Source: Variovorax ginsengisoli (GTDB lineage: Bacteria > Pseudomonadota > Gammaproteobacteria > Burkholderiales > Burkholderiaceae_C). Taken from it: a stretch of DNA of 64,000 nucleotides. The position numbers and the translations under genes were made by a program. The DNA lies in contig NZ_RCZJ01000002.1 of assembly GCF_006438845.1 (NCBI RefSeq), positions 881,145 through 945,144 of the forward strand, given 5' to 3'. Positions 20,566 through 30,800 of this stretch are shown in pieces. A model generated the notes under the pieces. It did not search any database and had not been told where the DNA came from. It was given only the letters and a program-made list of their open reading frames with translations. Positions within the stretch are counted from its first letter, which is position 1; every line of letters begins with the position of its first letter.

Positions 20566-21045
20566 ATGAGCACCCTCACCCATTTCGACGCGCAAGGCCA
20601 GGCCCACATGGTCGACGTGGCCGCCAAACCCGCCACCCACCGCGTGGCCGTGGCCACCGGCCGCATCGAGATGCAGCCGCACACGCTGGCGCTCATCGAG
20701 TCCGGCACCGCGAAGAAAGGCGACGTGCTCGGCATCGCGCGCATCGCCGGCATCCAGGCGGCCAAGAAAACGAGCGACTTGATTCCGCTGTGCCATCCGC
20801 TGGCGCTCACGCGGGTGGCCGTGGCCTTTGCGATCGCCGACGGCGGCGTGCCACAGGTGGCCTGCACCGCGACGGTCGAAACCGTCGGACCGACCGGCGT
20901 CGAGATGGAGGCCCTGACCGCCGTGCAGGTCGCCCTCCTCACGATCTACGACATGTGCAAGGCCGTCGACCGCGGGATGCGCATCACCGACGTGCACGTG
21001 CTGGAGAAGCACGGCGGCAAGTCGGGGAGCTACGTGGCGGACTGA
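20566..21045 (+). CDS. moaC: Cyclic pyranopterin monophosphate synthase
   Basis: 159 aa from the ATG at 20566. It converts the MoaA product to cyclic pyranopterin monophosphate in molybdenum cofactor synthesis. Signature motifs: [13 protein letters not shown] near residue 66, and [20 protein letters not shown] with the conserved lysine of CKAVDR near residue 128. Length matches the family. The last 16 nt overlap the 3' end of the convergent glycosyltransferase gene. No other moa genes are nearby. Confidence 0.93.
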   Translation: MSTLTHFDAQGQAHMVDVAAKPATHRVAVATGRIEMQPHTLALIESGTAKKGDVLGIARIAGIQAAKKTSDLIPLCHPLALTRVAVAFAIADGGVPQVACTATVETVGPTGVEMEALTAVQVALLTIYDMCKAVDRGMRITDVHVLEKHGGKSGSYVAD

Positions 21046-22208
21046 GCGGCCAGGGTCTTGCGGTAGATCGCCTCGATGCGGTCGAGCGCGGCCTCGGAGT
21101 CGAAGCGGCGCACCTGCTCGAAACCGTGCGCGATGGCATCGCGCCGCGCTTCAGGCGACAACGCCACCACCTGGTCCACCACCTCGGCCGACCGGCTCGC
21201 CCACGAGGCCCCCCCGGACATCGGCGCGTCCATCGGCGGAATGTAGAAGCCGGCCTCGCCCGCCACCTCGGTCATCGGCGCCGCGTCGGTGGTGATCACC
21301 GGGCAGCCCGCGGCCATCGCCTCGGCAATCGGCCAGCCGAAGCCTTCGGCGATCGACGGGAACAGAAACACGGTGGCGACGCCGTAGAGCGCCACCAAGA
21401 CTTCGTCGGAAATGCCGGTCAGGAAATGAACGTCTGCGGCGTTTGGGGACGCGGCATGCCGTTCTGCCAGCGCCGGCGGCGGCGGTGGGCCGACCATCAG
21501 CAGCGGCAGGGCCTCGGCCGGGGCACCGTGGCGCCAGCGGTCGTAGATCTCCAGCACGCCCGGCCGATTCTTGTACCAGGTGTTCACGCCCACGTGCAGC
21601 ACGAACCCGCGGCTCAGGTCGATGCCGAGCTGGCGTCCGAGCGCAGCGCGCTGGCCCTCGATGTCGGCGGCAGGATGAAAGCGCGGGTTGACGCCGTTGT
21701 AGACCACGTGGCTCTCGGGCGCCGGGCCGATGAAGGTGCGCAGCTCCTGCTCGGTCTTGCGCGAGATCGCGATGAACACCCGCCCCTGCGTGTAGCCGCT
21801 GCGGATGTAGCGCTGGTAAACGCGCCCGGTGGCGCTCACCGGGTTCTGCGGCACCTGCCCCAGCGCCGACTGCTGCGCCAGCAGGTCGTGGCAATGGATG
21901 ACGTGCGGCTGCGCCGCCGCCAGCGGCACCCAGGGCCCGAGCGCATGGTCGCTGAACACGTACAGCGTGTCGGCCGGCTGGGCGGCCATGTGGCGGCGCA
22001 CCCAGCGCGGAAACAGCAGGTACTGGTCGATGTAGCCCATCCACTTCTTGAAGCGGGTGGGCACCGGCAGGTTGTGGACGTGCGGCTCGGGCATCCACAC
22101 CTGCACGCGATGGCCACGCGCCGTCATGCCGTCGACCAGCCACTGCGTGTAGCGCGGCATGCTGGCGTGGCCGATGAACAACGGATGCGCGAAGAGGACG
22201 ATGTTCAT
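21030..22208 (-). CDS. Family-4-type glycosyltransferase
   Basis: 392 aa from the ATG at 22208 ([17 protein letters not shown]), overlapping the upstream gene's stop by ATGA. It is a GT-B fold enzyme: the nucleotide-sugar site [20 protein letters not shown] near residue 310 shows the E-x7-E pattern, and [10 protein letters not shown] begins the C-terminal Rossmann domain. The donor and acceptor cannot be told. It is the last gene of a pglL-like/GT/GT unit that diverges from the pilus operon, which suggests it builds the glycan for surface or pilin glycosylation. Confidence 0.82.
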   Translation of the reverse strand: MNIVLFAHPLFIGHASMPRYTQWLVDGMTARGHRVQVWMPEPHVHNLPVPTRFKKWMGYIDQYLLFPRWVRRHMAAQPADTLYVFSDHALGPWVPLAAAQPHVIHCHDLLAQQSALGQVPQNPVSATGRVYQRYIRSGYTQGRVFIAISRKTEQELRTFIGPAPESHVVYNGVNPRFHPAADIEGQRAALGRQLGIDLSRGFVLHVGVNTWYKNRPGVLEIYDRWRHGAPAEALPLLMVGPPPPPALAERHAASPNAADVHFLTGISDEVLVALYGVATVFLFPSIAEGFGWPIAEAMAAGCPVITTDAAPMTEVAGEAGFYIPPMDAPMSGGASWASRSAEVVDQVVALSPEARRDAIAHGFEQVRRFDSEAALDRIEAIYRKTLAAQSAT

Positions 22209-23395
22209 GCGGTCACCTCGGCGGCGCCGCCCGACACGGCCGCCAACAGCCGCGCCGCAGCGCGTTCGACCGCGAAGTGCCGCGCGTAGACCGCACGGGC
22301 TTGCGCAGCGCGACCGGCTTGCTCGGCATCGCCGAGGTCGAGCCAGCGTTGCAGCAGGCGCAGCGTGCCCGCGTCGGTGTCGTCGTCGACCAGCCCGCCG
22401 GGCTCGCATTCGCGCCAGATGTTGACCTGGTTGCTGATGAGCACCGGGCGGCCGCAGGCCAGCGCCTCGACCACCGCGATGCCGAAGTTCTCCTGGTGGC
22501 TGGGCAGCACGAAGGCGCTGCAGCCGTACAGCGCGCCCCACTTGGCGTCGCCCTGCAGCATGCCGGGGAAGTGGACGTCGTCGCCCTCGCGCGCCATCGC
22601 CTGCACCGCGCGACCGTGCGCGCTGTCCAGCCCCGGGCCAGCGACGACCAGCGCCGGCATGCCGGGCCGCGTCTTGCGCAGCTGGAGATAGGCCTGCACC
22701 AGCAGGTCGGTGCCCTTCTTCTCGTGCAAACGCGCAAGGAAGAGCAGGTACGGCCGCCCGGTGACGCCGGGGCAAGCCGCGCCGAACGCCGGGGCCATCT
22801 GTGGTTGCTCGGCCGGCGGCGCCTCGATGCCCAAGCCGACGTCGAGCTCGCGGCGCGGGCGGTAGGGCGAGAAGGGCTCGCGGGCCAGCAGCAGCTCCTG
22901 CGCGCAGGTGAAGAGCACGCCGTCGGCGCCGTTGACGGCCTGCCCTTCGAACAGCTTCCACACCAGCACGTTGCGCACGGCCTTCAAGCGCCGGCCCGGG
23001 GCGCGCTGGAAATAGGGGTCGAGCATGCCGTGCGGCATCACGTAGAAGCGCGGCGCGGGCCGGCCGCGGTGCAGCCGCGCGAACTGCCGCACGGCGCGGT
23101 ACGTGCCCGCGCTGTTGTGCAGCCACAAGCCGTGCGCGATGACCACGTCGAAGCGTTCGAGATTGGCGAGCAGCCAAGGCCGCAGGCCGGCGCCGTAGCT
23201 GTACGGACCGCGGGCCGGGCCGATGGCGTGCACCGGAAATGGGTCGCGGCCCACGAAGTCGGCCGAAGGCGCGTCGAGACACAGCACCTCGTTCGTGGCG
23301 CCCAGGGCCGTGAGTGCGGGGACGGTATTGCGGACGGCCTGGGCCAAGCCACCCTGGGCCGGGTCCATGCTGGCGATGACGTGCAGGATGTTCAT
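22205..23395 (-). CDS. Family-4-type glycosyltransferase
   Basis: 396 aa from the ATG at 23395 (MNILHVIASMDPAQGGLAQA); an in-frame ATG at 23416 adds seven residues. The glycine-rich GGLAQAV loop lies in the N-terminal domain. The C-terminal domain has LFLARLHEKKGTDLL near residue 230 and the ENFGIAVVEALACGRPVLIS donor site near residue 300. It is translationally coupled to the next glycosyltransferase. The donor sugar is unknown. Confidence 0.83.
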   Translation of the reverse strand: MNILHVIASMDPAQGGLAQAVRNTVPALTALGATNEVLCLDAPSADFVGRDPFPVHAIGPARGPYSYGAGLRPWLLANLERFDVVIAHGLWLHNSAGTYRAVRQFARLHRGRPAPRFYVMPHGMLDPYFQRAPGRRLKAVRNVLVWKLFEGQAVNGADGVLFTCAQELLLAREPFSPYRPRRELDVGLGIEAPPAEQPQMAPAFGAACPGVTGRPYLLFLARLHEKKGTDLLVQAYLQLRKTRPGMPALVVAGPGLDSAHGRAVQAMAREGDDVHFPGMLQGDAKWGALYGCSAFVLPSHQENFGIAVVEALACGRPVLISNQVNIWRECEPGGLVDDDTDAGTLRLLQRWLDLGDAEQAGRAAQARAVYARHFAVERAAARLLAAVSGGAAEVTA

Positions 23396-23471
23396 GGCAT
23401 GGCGTTCGAAGGCCATCGGGGAAGGAAAGAGACGCGCGACAGCGGCTGCCGCACGCCGCGCAGTTTATGCG

Positions 23472-25154
23472 TCAATCGGCCGGCGCCTCGAGCGGCTCGC
23501 CCCGAATCCAGCGCGCGTACTCGGCGGGGTAGGCGGCCTTGAAGCGCGCCGCGAGCGCCACGGCCTCGTCGTCGCGACCCAGCAGCGTCGCGCTTTCGAT
23601 GAGGCGCGAGACCACCCGCGGTTCGGGCGAGAAATGCAGCACGCGCTGCGCCAGCGCATGCACCTCGGCCGCATTGGCGCGCGCCACCGTCGTCAGCGAG
23701 AGCTCGGCAAAGCGCACCTGCCCCTCGAACAGCCACGAGCCCTGCGCCTTGGCCAGCGTGTCGTCGCGCCAGGGCGGCAGGCGCTCGGCGCGCACCGTGT
23801 AGACCTGGCTGATGCGCAGGTAGTCCCAGCCGGCATAGACGACCGCGGCGACCAGCCACGCAGCCAGGGCGCCCCGGGCGACAGCGCTGGCCAGCCAGCG
23901 CGCGTGCACGGCGGTACCCGGCCAGAGCAGGCCCAGGCACACCCCGAAGACGAGTTGGAAGGGTCCGTACCAGAGCGGATATTCGAGCAGGCTGTGCAGC
24001 CCGATCGCGCCCAGCACCGCCCAGGCCATCAGTTGCAACGGGTCGCGCGCCCGCCAAGGCCGCGCGGAGAGCACCAGCGCCGCGAAACCGACGCACAACG
24101 CGACGGCCGCTGGAATGCCCAGCTCCACCGCCAGCTGCAGCGGCAGGTTGTGCGCGTTGTCCAGGATCTCCACGAAGCGCGGGCCGGCATACGGATGCGT
24201 GAAGTGCGCGTAGCTCAGCCCGCCCCAGCCCCAGCCGACCCACGGGCGTTGCGCGATCAGCTCCAGCACGTTGCCCCACAGCAACAGGCGCCCGTGACCT
24301 TCGGGCGCGCCATCGCGCAGACGACGCAGCATGTCTTCGATCTCCGGGCCGGCCAGCATCGGCAGCGCCCAGGCCGCAACGAAATAGGCGGGGATCAGGG
24401 CCAGCACCACCAGCGGATGCGGCAGTCTTGGTGCGACGCCCGCTGCAGCGCCGCGGCGCTCGCTCCAGGCCAGTGCCGCCGCGCCGCCGCTGATCGCCAG
24501 CCACTGCAGCAGTCCGGTGCGCGAGGTCGAGGCGGCCGCGGCCAGCGTCAACAGCAGCAGCGCCGCCCACCCGCAAAGCCGCCAACGCGGCCCGAGCCCG
24601 CCGTACAGCCAGAGCGCGGCGGCCAGCGCCATGCTGATCAGCGTGGCGAACTGGTTGCGCTGCCGCAGATTGCCGTACGCCTGGCCGATCTCCGGCGCGG
24701 TGGTGAAAGGCGCGAGCGGCGCGGCAGCGCCGTAGTACTGACACAGCCCGAGCACGGCACTCACCAGCCCGGCCCCCAGCAACCCCCACGCGAAGGCCGT
24801 TGGCCAGGCCGAGCCCGGCGTTCGTGCGACGCCGGCGCCGAGACACGCGGCCATCGCCACTGCGGCGATCGCGGTGAACGCGCCGAGCACCTGCGCAGTG
24901 TCGGAACCCCGGCGCACCACGATCGCCAGCGCCAGCGCCGCCAGCCAGAGCAGCACCCCGCGTGACGGCAACGCGCGGGGGCCGATCCACCACAGCGCTG
25001 CGGCGCAGAGCCAGGTGACTAGCAGTTGCCAGGCGTTGGCGGAGGGGCCGGCGACGAGGGGGGAGAGGAAGGGGAAGGCGAGGAGGGTTGCGGGGACGAT
25101 GCGGGCGTTCAAAAGGGACGGTGCACCGGAGAAAAGACCAGACATCGCGCGCAT
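23472..25154 (-). CDS. PglL/Wzy-type O-oligosaccharyltransferase (O-antigen ligase family)
   Basis: 560 aa from the ATG at 25154, with AAGGG 8 nt upstream. About 11-12 transmembrane helices. The PglL N-terminal segment contains QYYGAAAPLAPF and YGNLRQRNQFAT near residues 155-180. The Wzy_C core has GRLLLWGNVLELI, RPWVGWGWGG and the ligase histidine loop DNAHNLPLQLAVELG near residue 340. A C-terminal Wzy_C_2 soluble region follows (residues about 430-560). Such enzymes move lipid-linked glycans to serine or threonine of pilins. Its position directly divergent from the pilin genes favours a pilin target over LPS. Confidence 0.83.
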   Translation of the reverse strand: MRAMSGLFSGAPSLLNARIVPATLLAFPFLSPLVAGPSANAWQLLVTWLCAAALWWIGPRALPSRGVLLWLAALALAIVVRRGSDTAQVLGAFTAIAAVAMAACLGAGVARTPGSAWPTAFAWGLLGAGLVSAVLGLCQYYGAAAPLAPFTTAPEIGQAYGNLRQRNQFATLISMALAAALWLYGGLGPRWRLCGWAALLLLTLAAAASTSRTGLLQWLAISGGAAALAWSERRGAAAGVAPRLPHPLVVLALIPAYFVAAWALPMLAGPEIEDMLRRLRDGAPEGHGRLLLWGNVLELIAQRPWVGWGWGGLSYAHFTHPYAGPRFVEILDNAHNLPLQLAVELGIPAAVALCVGFAALVLSARPWRARDPLQLMAWAVLGAIGLHSLLEYPLWYGPFQLVFGVCLGLLWPGTAVHARWLASAVARGALAAWLVAAVVYAGWDYLRISQVYTVRAERLPPWRDDTLAKAQGSWLFEGQVRFAELSLTTVARANAAEVHALAQRVLHFSPEPRVVSRLIESATLLGRDDEAVALAARFKAAYPAEYARWIRGEPLEAPAD

Positions 25155-25288
25155 TGTGCCGACCCTTTTGCGCCGGACGAGTGGTCGTCGGCCCAGGATC
25201 AACGGCTCCGCCCAATTGCAACTTTGCTGTGACAATTGTCGAAACTATGTGTTACGGCCTCCCGGCCCCTGCCGACAAAAGGTGTTTT

Positions 25289-25789
25289 TTGACGTTCATC
25301 GCCACCCGTCGGGTTCAGCCCGCCAGCAAAGCCAACGGCTTCACGCTCATCGAGGCGATGGTCGTTGTCGCGTTGGTCGCGATCCTGGCTGCGCTGGCAG
25401 TCCCGTCGTTCAACACCATGATCGCCAATCAAAGGGTGGGCTCCGCGGCACAAGAACTGCAGATCCTGCTTCAATTTGCGCGGGCAGACGCCGTTTACAA
25501 GCGCGCCGAGACCGTCGTCGTGGCAAACGGGCAGAAGTGGGAAGCCAAAAGCGGCGCGCAGGTCCTGCGTGAGACCGCGGTGTCGGACGCCGTGACCGTG
25601 GAGCCCGGGTCAGCCAACGGTGTGCAGTTTGCAGTGACCGGCAATGCAAAACCTGTCGGCAACGGCAACTCGCCGCCCTACACCTTGAAGCTCTCGTCGC
25701 CGCGCGCGACGCGCGTGCATTGCCTCAGCCTCAACGGTGCAGGCCTGGTCATCCAGAAAAGAGTGGCGGCCGGGGAAGCCTGCCCCTGA
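25289..25789 (+). CDS. fimT: FimT/GspH-family minor pseudopilin
   Basis: 166 aa if started at the TTG at 25289, which has AAAAGG 8 nt upstream and gives a 17-residue leader before the prepilin cleavage site ANG/FTLIEAMVVVALVAIL. The ATG at 25247 would add 14 residues but lacks a ribosome site. Glu5 of the mature protein is present. The GspH-type C-terminal domain has no cysteine pair except near the end. It is the first gene of the minor-pilin operon. FimT primes pilus assembly and can bind DNA in competent species. Confidence 0.8.
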   Translation: MTFIATRRVQPASKANGFTLIEAMVVVALVAILAALAVPSFNTMIANQRVGSAAQELQILLQFARADAVYKRAETVVVANGQKWEAKSGAQVLRETAVSDAVTVEPGSANGVQFAVTGNAKPVGNGNSPPYTLKLSSPRATRVHCLSLNGAGLVIQKRVAAGEACP

Positions 25790-25820
25790 CGCTTCCGAAT
25801 CCTTGACTTCCCTTCAATCC

Positions 25821-26354
25821 ATGCGTGCTCGACCATCTCCGCCACCGGCCCGACAACGGGGTTTCAGCCTCATCGAAGTGCTCGTCGCGGTGCTTTTGGT
25901 GAGCTTCGGCCTGCTCGGCGCTGCCGGCATGCATGTCCGCGCCATCGAGTACACGGTCGACACCGAACGCCGCCAGATGGCGTCAATGGTCGCCGCCGAA
26001 ATGATGGAGACGATGCGGGGCGACACGGCGACCGTGTTGCAGTCCGACGGCGTTCCGAAGCCCGATCTCGGGGGATACAAGAAAGACACTGGCACCGCCC
26101 TGCCCGCGAGCGCGAGCACGGACTGCCAGCCCCTGGCATCGGCACCGGCAAAGCGACTGGGATGCTGGGGCGTACGCGCCCGCCAGGTCATCCCGGAACT
26201 GACCGAGAAGATGACGACGGACCGCTTCGCCGTTGGCGTGGATGCGGCCAGCCAAGTCGTGACGGTCACGGTCGCGTGGCCGGTCAAGAAGGGCCAGTGC
26301 CTCGACGGAAACGACAATGACTATTGCACCTTCACCCTGCGCTCGCGCCTCTGA
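25821..26354 (+). CDS. pilV: Type IV pilus modification protein PilV
   Basis: 177 aa from the ATG at 25821. The prepilin leader MRARPSPPPARQRG/FSLIEVLVAVLLV is cut by PilD after Gly14, and Glu5 of the mature helix is kept. PilV is a minor pilin of the tip complex with FimT, PilW, PilX, PilE and PilY1. The C-terminal part has four cysteines that could pair. It lies 31 bp after fimT and 4 bp before pilW. A TTG at 25803 is a possible alternative start. Confidence 0.87.
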   Translation: MRARPSPPPARQRGFSLIEVLVAVLLVSFGLLGAAGMHVRAIEYTVDTERRQMASMVAAEMMETMRGDTATVLQSDGVPKPDLGGYKKDTGTALPASASTDCQPLASAPAKRLGCWGVRARQVIPELTEKMTTDRFAVGVDAASQVVTVTVAWPVKKGQCLDGNDNDYCTFTLRSRL

Positions 26355-26358
26355 GCCG

Positions 26359-27219
26359 ATGAAGCTTTCTCACAGACTTCTCGGACGCTCCTCGCGTGCG
26401 AACGGCACGGCCGCTCAGCGCGGCATCTCGCTGATCGAACTCATGGTGGCCATGGCCATCGGCCTGTTCATCGTGCTGATCGCCACCACGCTCTACGTAA
26501 AAGGCACGTCCAACGTCAATTTCCGCATGGGCCAGAGCGAGAACCTCGGCAACGGCCGGTACGCGCTCGGTACCCTGGACATGGAATTCACCAAGGCCGG
26601 GTTTCGACGTGATCCGACCCAGCCCATGGAGCAAGCGTTTCCGGCCGATGCCGCCGCGCTCGCGAATGGCTGCAAGTTCGCCGAGGGGCAAGCCATCTAT
26701 CTGACAAGCGGAAGCGAACTGTGCATCCGCTTCCAGGCACGGGACAAGAACGAAACGGACTGCGCAAGCGCCACGGCAGGCATCGCCGCCCTGAAAGCCT
26801 ATGAAGAGCCGCCTGCACCCGGCCTCGGCGCCGGCATGTTCGCCGAGAAATTTGCCGTGAAGAACGGCGCGCTGGTCTGCCAGGCGGGCAGTTCGGCGGC
26901 CGCCGCAGCGGTGCCGGTCGCCGACGGCGTGCGCGACATCCTCTTCGAATTCGGCGTGGGCAAGGGCACCGATTCCCTGGCCGAGCGCCGCGTGGAAAGC
27001 TTCAAGACCACCGCGCCCGCAGCGGACGACGCCATTCGGTCGCTGCGCTACGCCGTCCTACTGGCGAGTTCGGCGCAGGGACTCACAGCGGGCATGGAAT
27101 CCTCTGTCTGCGGTCGCTGGGCGCAATTGGGCGGCACTGCCGCAAGCTGCGACACCAGCAAGGGCCAGCTCTACCAGCTCGCCAGCGGCTCCCTCACCCT
27201 GAGAAACCTGATGCCATGA
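26359..27219 (+). CDS. pilW: Type IV pilus minor pilin PilW
   Basis: 286 aa from the ATG at 26359. The prepilin site is TAAQRG/ISLIELMVAMAIGLFIVL after a 22-residue basic leader. Size and C-terminal layout match PilW. The segment PVADGVRDILFEFGVGKG (near residue 200) is typical of PilW proteins. Its stop overlaps the pilX start (ATGA). It is part of the pilus tip-initiation complex. Confidence 0.88.
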   Translation: MKLSHRLLGRSSRANGTAAQRGISLIELMVAMAIGLFIVLIATTLYVKGTSNVNFRMGQSENLGNGRYALGTLDMEFTKAGFRRDPTQPMEQAFPADAAALANGCKFAEGQAIYLTSGSELCIRFQARDKNETDCASATAGIAALKAYEEPPAPGLGAGMFAEKFAVKNGALVCQAGSSAAAAAVPVADGVRDILFEFGVGKGTDSLAERRVESFKTTAPAADDAIRSLRYAVLLASSAQGLTAGMESSVCGRWAQLGGTAASCDTSKGQLYQLASGSLTLRNLMP

Positions 27220-27794
27220 GCGCGCGCAAGTCATCCTTCTGCAGGCAACCCAAGGCGTCGCAGCGCGGGGCCGCCCTGTTCGTCGCCATGATCATGCTGC
27301 TGCTCATGCTGTTGCTGGCTGTCGTCGGCATGCGCACCATCACGCTGGAATCGCGCATCGCCGGCAACATGCTGGAGAGCCAACGCCTGCAGGAGACGGC
27401 GGACGGGTCGCTGCGCGAGGGCGAGCGCGCTATCCAGAAATACGGGATTCCGCTCATGCAGTGCACTACCGGGGCCACCAGCCCGTTTTCGGATCTGAAG
27501 CCTTGTTTCATATCCGAAGCTCGTTCGGACACGCTGGGCCTGAACACCAACTTCGGTGTCAGCGCCCAGGCCGCCGGGTTTGAGAAGCCCTACGGCTACT
27601 GGTATCCCCGCCTGATCGAGAGCACGCGCGGATGCGACAAGGGACGCAGCGCAACAGCTGCGCTGGAGATCGCCACAACGGGCTGCACCGAGTTCTACGA
27701 GCTCAATGCGCAAGCCACGTCCGCAGCCACCGCCAAGGAATGCGGCCCCGACGCGCTGTGTCTGCGTTCCACAGTCAATCTGTTCATCAAATAA
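27216..27794 (+). CDS. pilX: Type IV pilus assembly protein PilX
   Basis: 192 aa, 4-nt overlap with pilW. The N-terminus SQRGAALFVAMIMLLLMLLL is the PilX-type hydrophobic helix, without the canonical prepilin Glu5 motif. The sequence RTITLESRIAGNMLESQRLQ follows, as is usual for PilX. The C-terminal domain has cysteine pairs. It lies between pilW and pilY1 and is a minor pilin of the tip complex. Confidence 0.86.
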   Translation: MSARKSSFCRQPKASQRGAALFVAMIMLLLMLLLAVVGMRTITLESRIAGNMLESQRLQETADGSLREGERAIQKYGIPLMQCTTGATSPFSDLKPCFISEARSDTLGLNTNFGVSAQAAGFEKPYGYWYPRLIESTRGCDKGRSATAALEIATTGCTEFYELNAQATSAATAKECGPDALCLRSTVNLFIK

Positions 27795-27809
27795 CCGAGG
27801 AGCGCCGCC

Positions 27810-30800
27810 ATGGTTCGCCCCGCACTTTCAAAGCCGACGCCCTTCCGTGCGCTGCACATCGCCGGCCTCCTGGCTGCATTCGTGGCCCTGCTCACGGGCC
27901 AGCACCTGGCCACCGCACAAAGCGGCGGCGACACGGCCCTGGCGCAGACGCCGTTGTTCGTCAGCGAGAGCCATCCGCCGCTGAACATGCTGGTGATGGG
28001 CCGCGACCACAAGCTCTACTACGAGGCCTACAACGATGCCTCCGACCTGGACGGCGATGGTGTGATCGACGTTGGCTACAAGCCCGACAAGATCGACTAC
28101 TACGGCTACTTCAACAACAACGCCTGCTACGGGTACAGCGGCGACAAGTTCACGCCGGTTGCGGTGGCGACGGGTAGCAAGAAGAAGCAATGTGACGGCA
28201 CCAATTGGAGCGGCGATTTCCTGAACTATCTGACCACGTCGCGCATGGATGCCATTCGGCGGGTGCTGTACGGCGGGACGCGTATGGAAGACTCGAAAAC
28301 GAGCACCGTTCTCCAGGGCGCCTACATTCCGCGTGATGCGCACAGCTCGGGCAAAGCCTACGACCCGGCACGGGACATTGGCGTCTACAAAATACAAGAT
28401 TACTCGCCGCTAAAACAACCGGTAGCCGGCACACGCCACCTCTTCGCCGTAACCACAATCGATCAAAGCGGCGACGGTGCGATCCCGCGCCTTCGCGTGC
28501 TCAATGACTCGAAGTTCCAGATTTGGGAATGGGTCTCCAAAGAACAGCCGGTTGCTCAGGACAAATGCATCAACAACGACACGAACTGCGCACAGGGCGA
28601 AACGACGCAATTCGACATGTTGGATTCGAGCTCTTACCGCAACCTCAAGATCAGCACCTGGAAGACCAGCGGGGGTATTCCGGGCGACCCGGTGACGATG
28701 GCGCTGTACTTCGTTGCCAACAGCCTTGGCAACAGGCTCTGCGGAACGGGTACCGTCACCGCTATTAACACGCAGGGGCCCAACAACAATCCTTTTGTTC
28801 CGGGTGCAAACAACTGCACGCAGGACAACTACATGACCGAGATCACCGGCCAGATCTATGTGCCTACAACCGGAACGTACACCTTTGCGGTCGATGGCGA
28901 CGACGCAGTGGAAGTGTCTTTTGGAGTCGGCCTACAGACCTTCGGCTGGTATGGCGGTCATGGCGGAGATCGTGGACAAGCAGGCTTGCAGTCTCACTCG
29001 GGATCGGTTTATCTGAGCGCAGGATATAACGATGTGAGGTTTCGTCACGTTGAAGGATCCGGCGATGACCACTGGGGCTTGGCACTGCGAAGCACACGGC
29101 CAGCCAGCGCTATCGTGGACCGCAAGATCCGCGTCGAGGCATGCTCCAGCACTAACGCAGCCTTGCGTGAAGCTACTTGCAAGGCCTACCCGAACAGCGG
29201 CGGAACGCCCATCTACAAGCCCACAGGTCTGCTGCACGACTTCGGCGAGAACGAGAAGATGTACTTCGGCCTGCTCACCGGCTCGTATCAGAAGAACATC
29301 GCTGGCGGCACTTTGCGGCGCAACATCAGCAAGTTCACTGACGAAATCGACCTGCAAACGGGTCAGTTCAGGAATGGTGTGAGCGGCGTGGTGGCGAATA
29401 TCGATCGGCAGAAATCCATCGGTTTCAATGGATCGACGTACAACAACTGTGGCTGGATCACCAACGGCCCTATCAGTGCAATGAGCGATCCATCGGATTG
29501 CGCCATGTGGGGCAACCCGGTGGGCGAGATGATGTTCGAGACCATGCGCTACTTTGCTGGAGGTACTGGCGCGCACAGTCAGTACACCTACGCCAACAGC
29601 GGATCCAAGGACGACGGACTTGGCCTCTCGAAGCCTGACTGGCAAGCACCCTACCGGCCTGTGGCCGATGGCGGCTTCCAGCGCTGTGCACGACCAGTGA
29701 TGACGGTTGTCAGTGACATCAACCCCTCTTACGACTTCAAGATGCCCGGCAGTAAATATCTGACGGGCGTTGGGGCGGAGGCAAGCAACTTGTCCGCATT
29801 CAACGTCTCGACAGAGGTCCAAGCCATCGGTGCTGCCGAACAGATCAATGGCAAAAGCTTTTTCATTGGGCAGTCGACGACCGCAAACGCCGATGCAGCA
29901 CCGACGGTGAAGAGGGTCGACGACCTGTCCTTGGTGCGCGGCCTGTCGCCGCAAGAGCCAAGCAAGGAGGGCACTTACTACTCAGCCGGCGTGGCACGGT
30001 ATGGCGCCAACAACGCTATTTTCGGCACGGCCAGCAGCGCCGTGAAGAACCAATTGATGACGTATTCGGTCGCTATTGCCTCGCCGTTGCCGGAGATCCG
30101 CTTTCCAGTCGGCACTGCGCAGCAGCCGCGTTTCGTGACCATTGCGCCCTTCGCCAAGTCGGTGACGGGCAGTGGCATTGACCCGACCAAATTCGCGCCC
30201 ACCAACCAGATCGTCGATTACTACGTGGACCGTATCGCCAACACCGGTACCGTCGATGCAGACTCCACTGTCAACGGCGGTCGGCCTTATGCAGAGTTCC
30301 GGATCAACTATGAAGACGTGGAGCAGGGAGCAGATCACGACATGGACGCGATCTCCCGCTATACCGTCGCCTTGCAGGCCGACCGTACGGTGAAGATTGA
30401 CATCGTGTCTGAGTACGCTGCAGGCGGCATCGGCCAGCATATGGGCTATGTGATCTCGGGCACCACACAAGACGGCATGTACCTGGATGTACGTGACAAG
30501 GACACCGGCTCGGTGTACTACGCACTCAATACACCACAAGGTCGGCTGCCTGGCTACTGCGCGAACAACGCCGCCGATTCTGACTGCCATAACCTGCCGC
30601 TGACTTCGAGCCGCACCTTTGCGCCGAGCACCAGCGCCACGTCGGGCACCTTCCTCAAGGACCCGCTCTGGTACGCAGCCAAGTACGGCATGCCCGGGCG
30701 CAACCCGAGCAGCGTAGTGGGCGACCCCGACAACTACTTTCTTGTCACCAACGCCACGACGTTGAAGGACAAGATGACGCAGGCTTTCAACGACATCCTG

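Noticed and set aside
21443..22289. Plus-strand frames opposite the two glycosyltransferases
   Set aside because: Low-complexity shadow frames without any motif.
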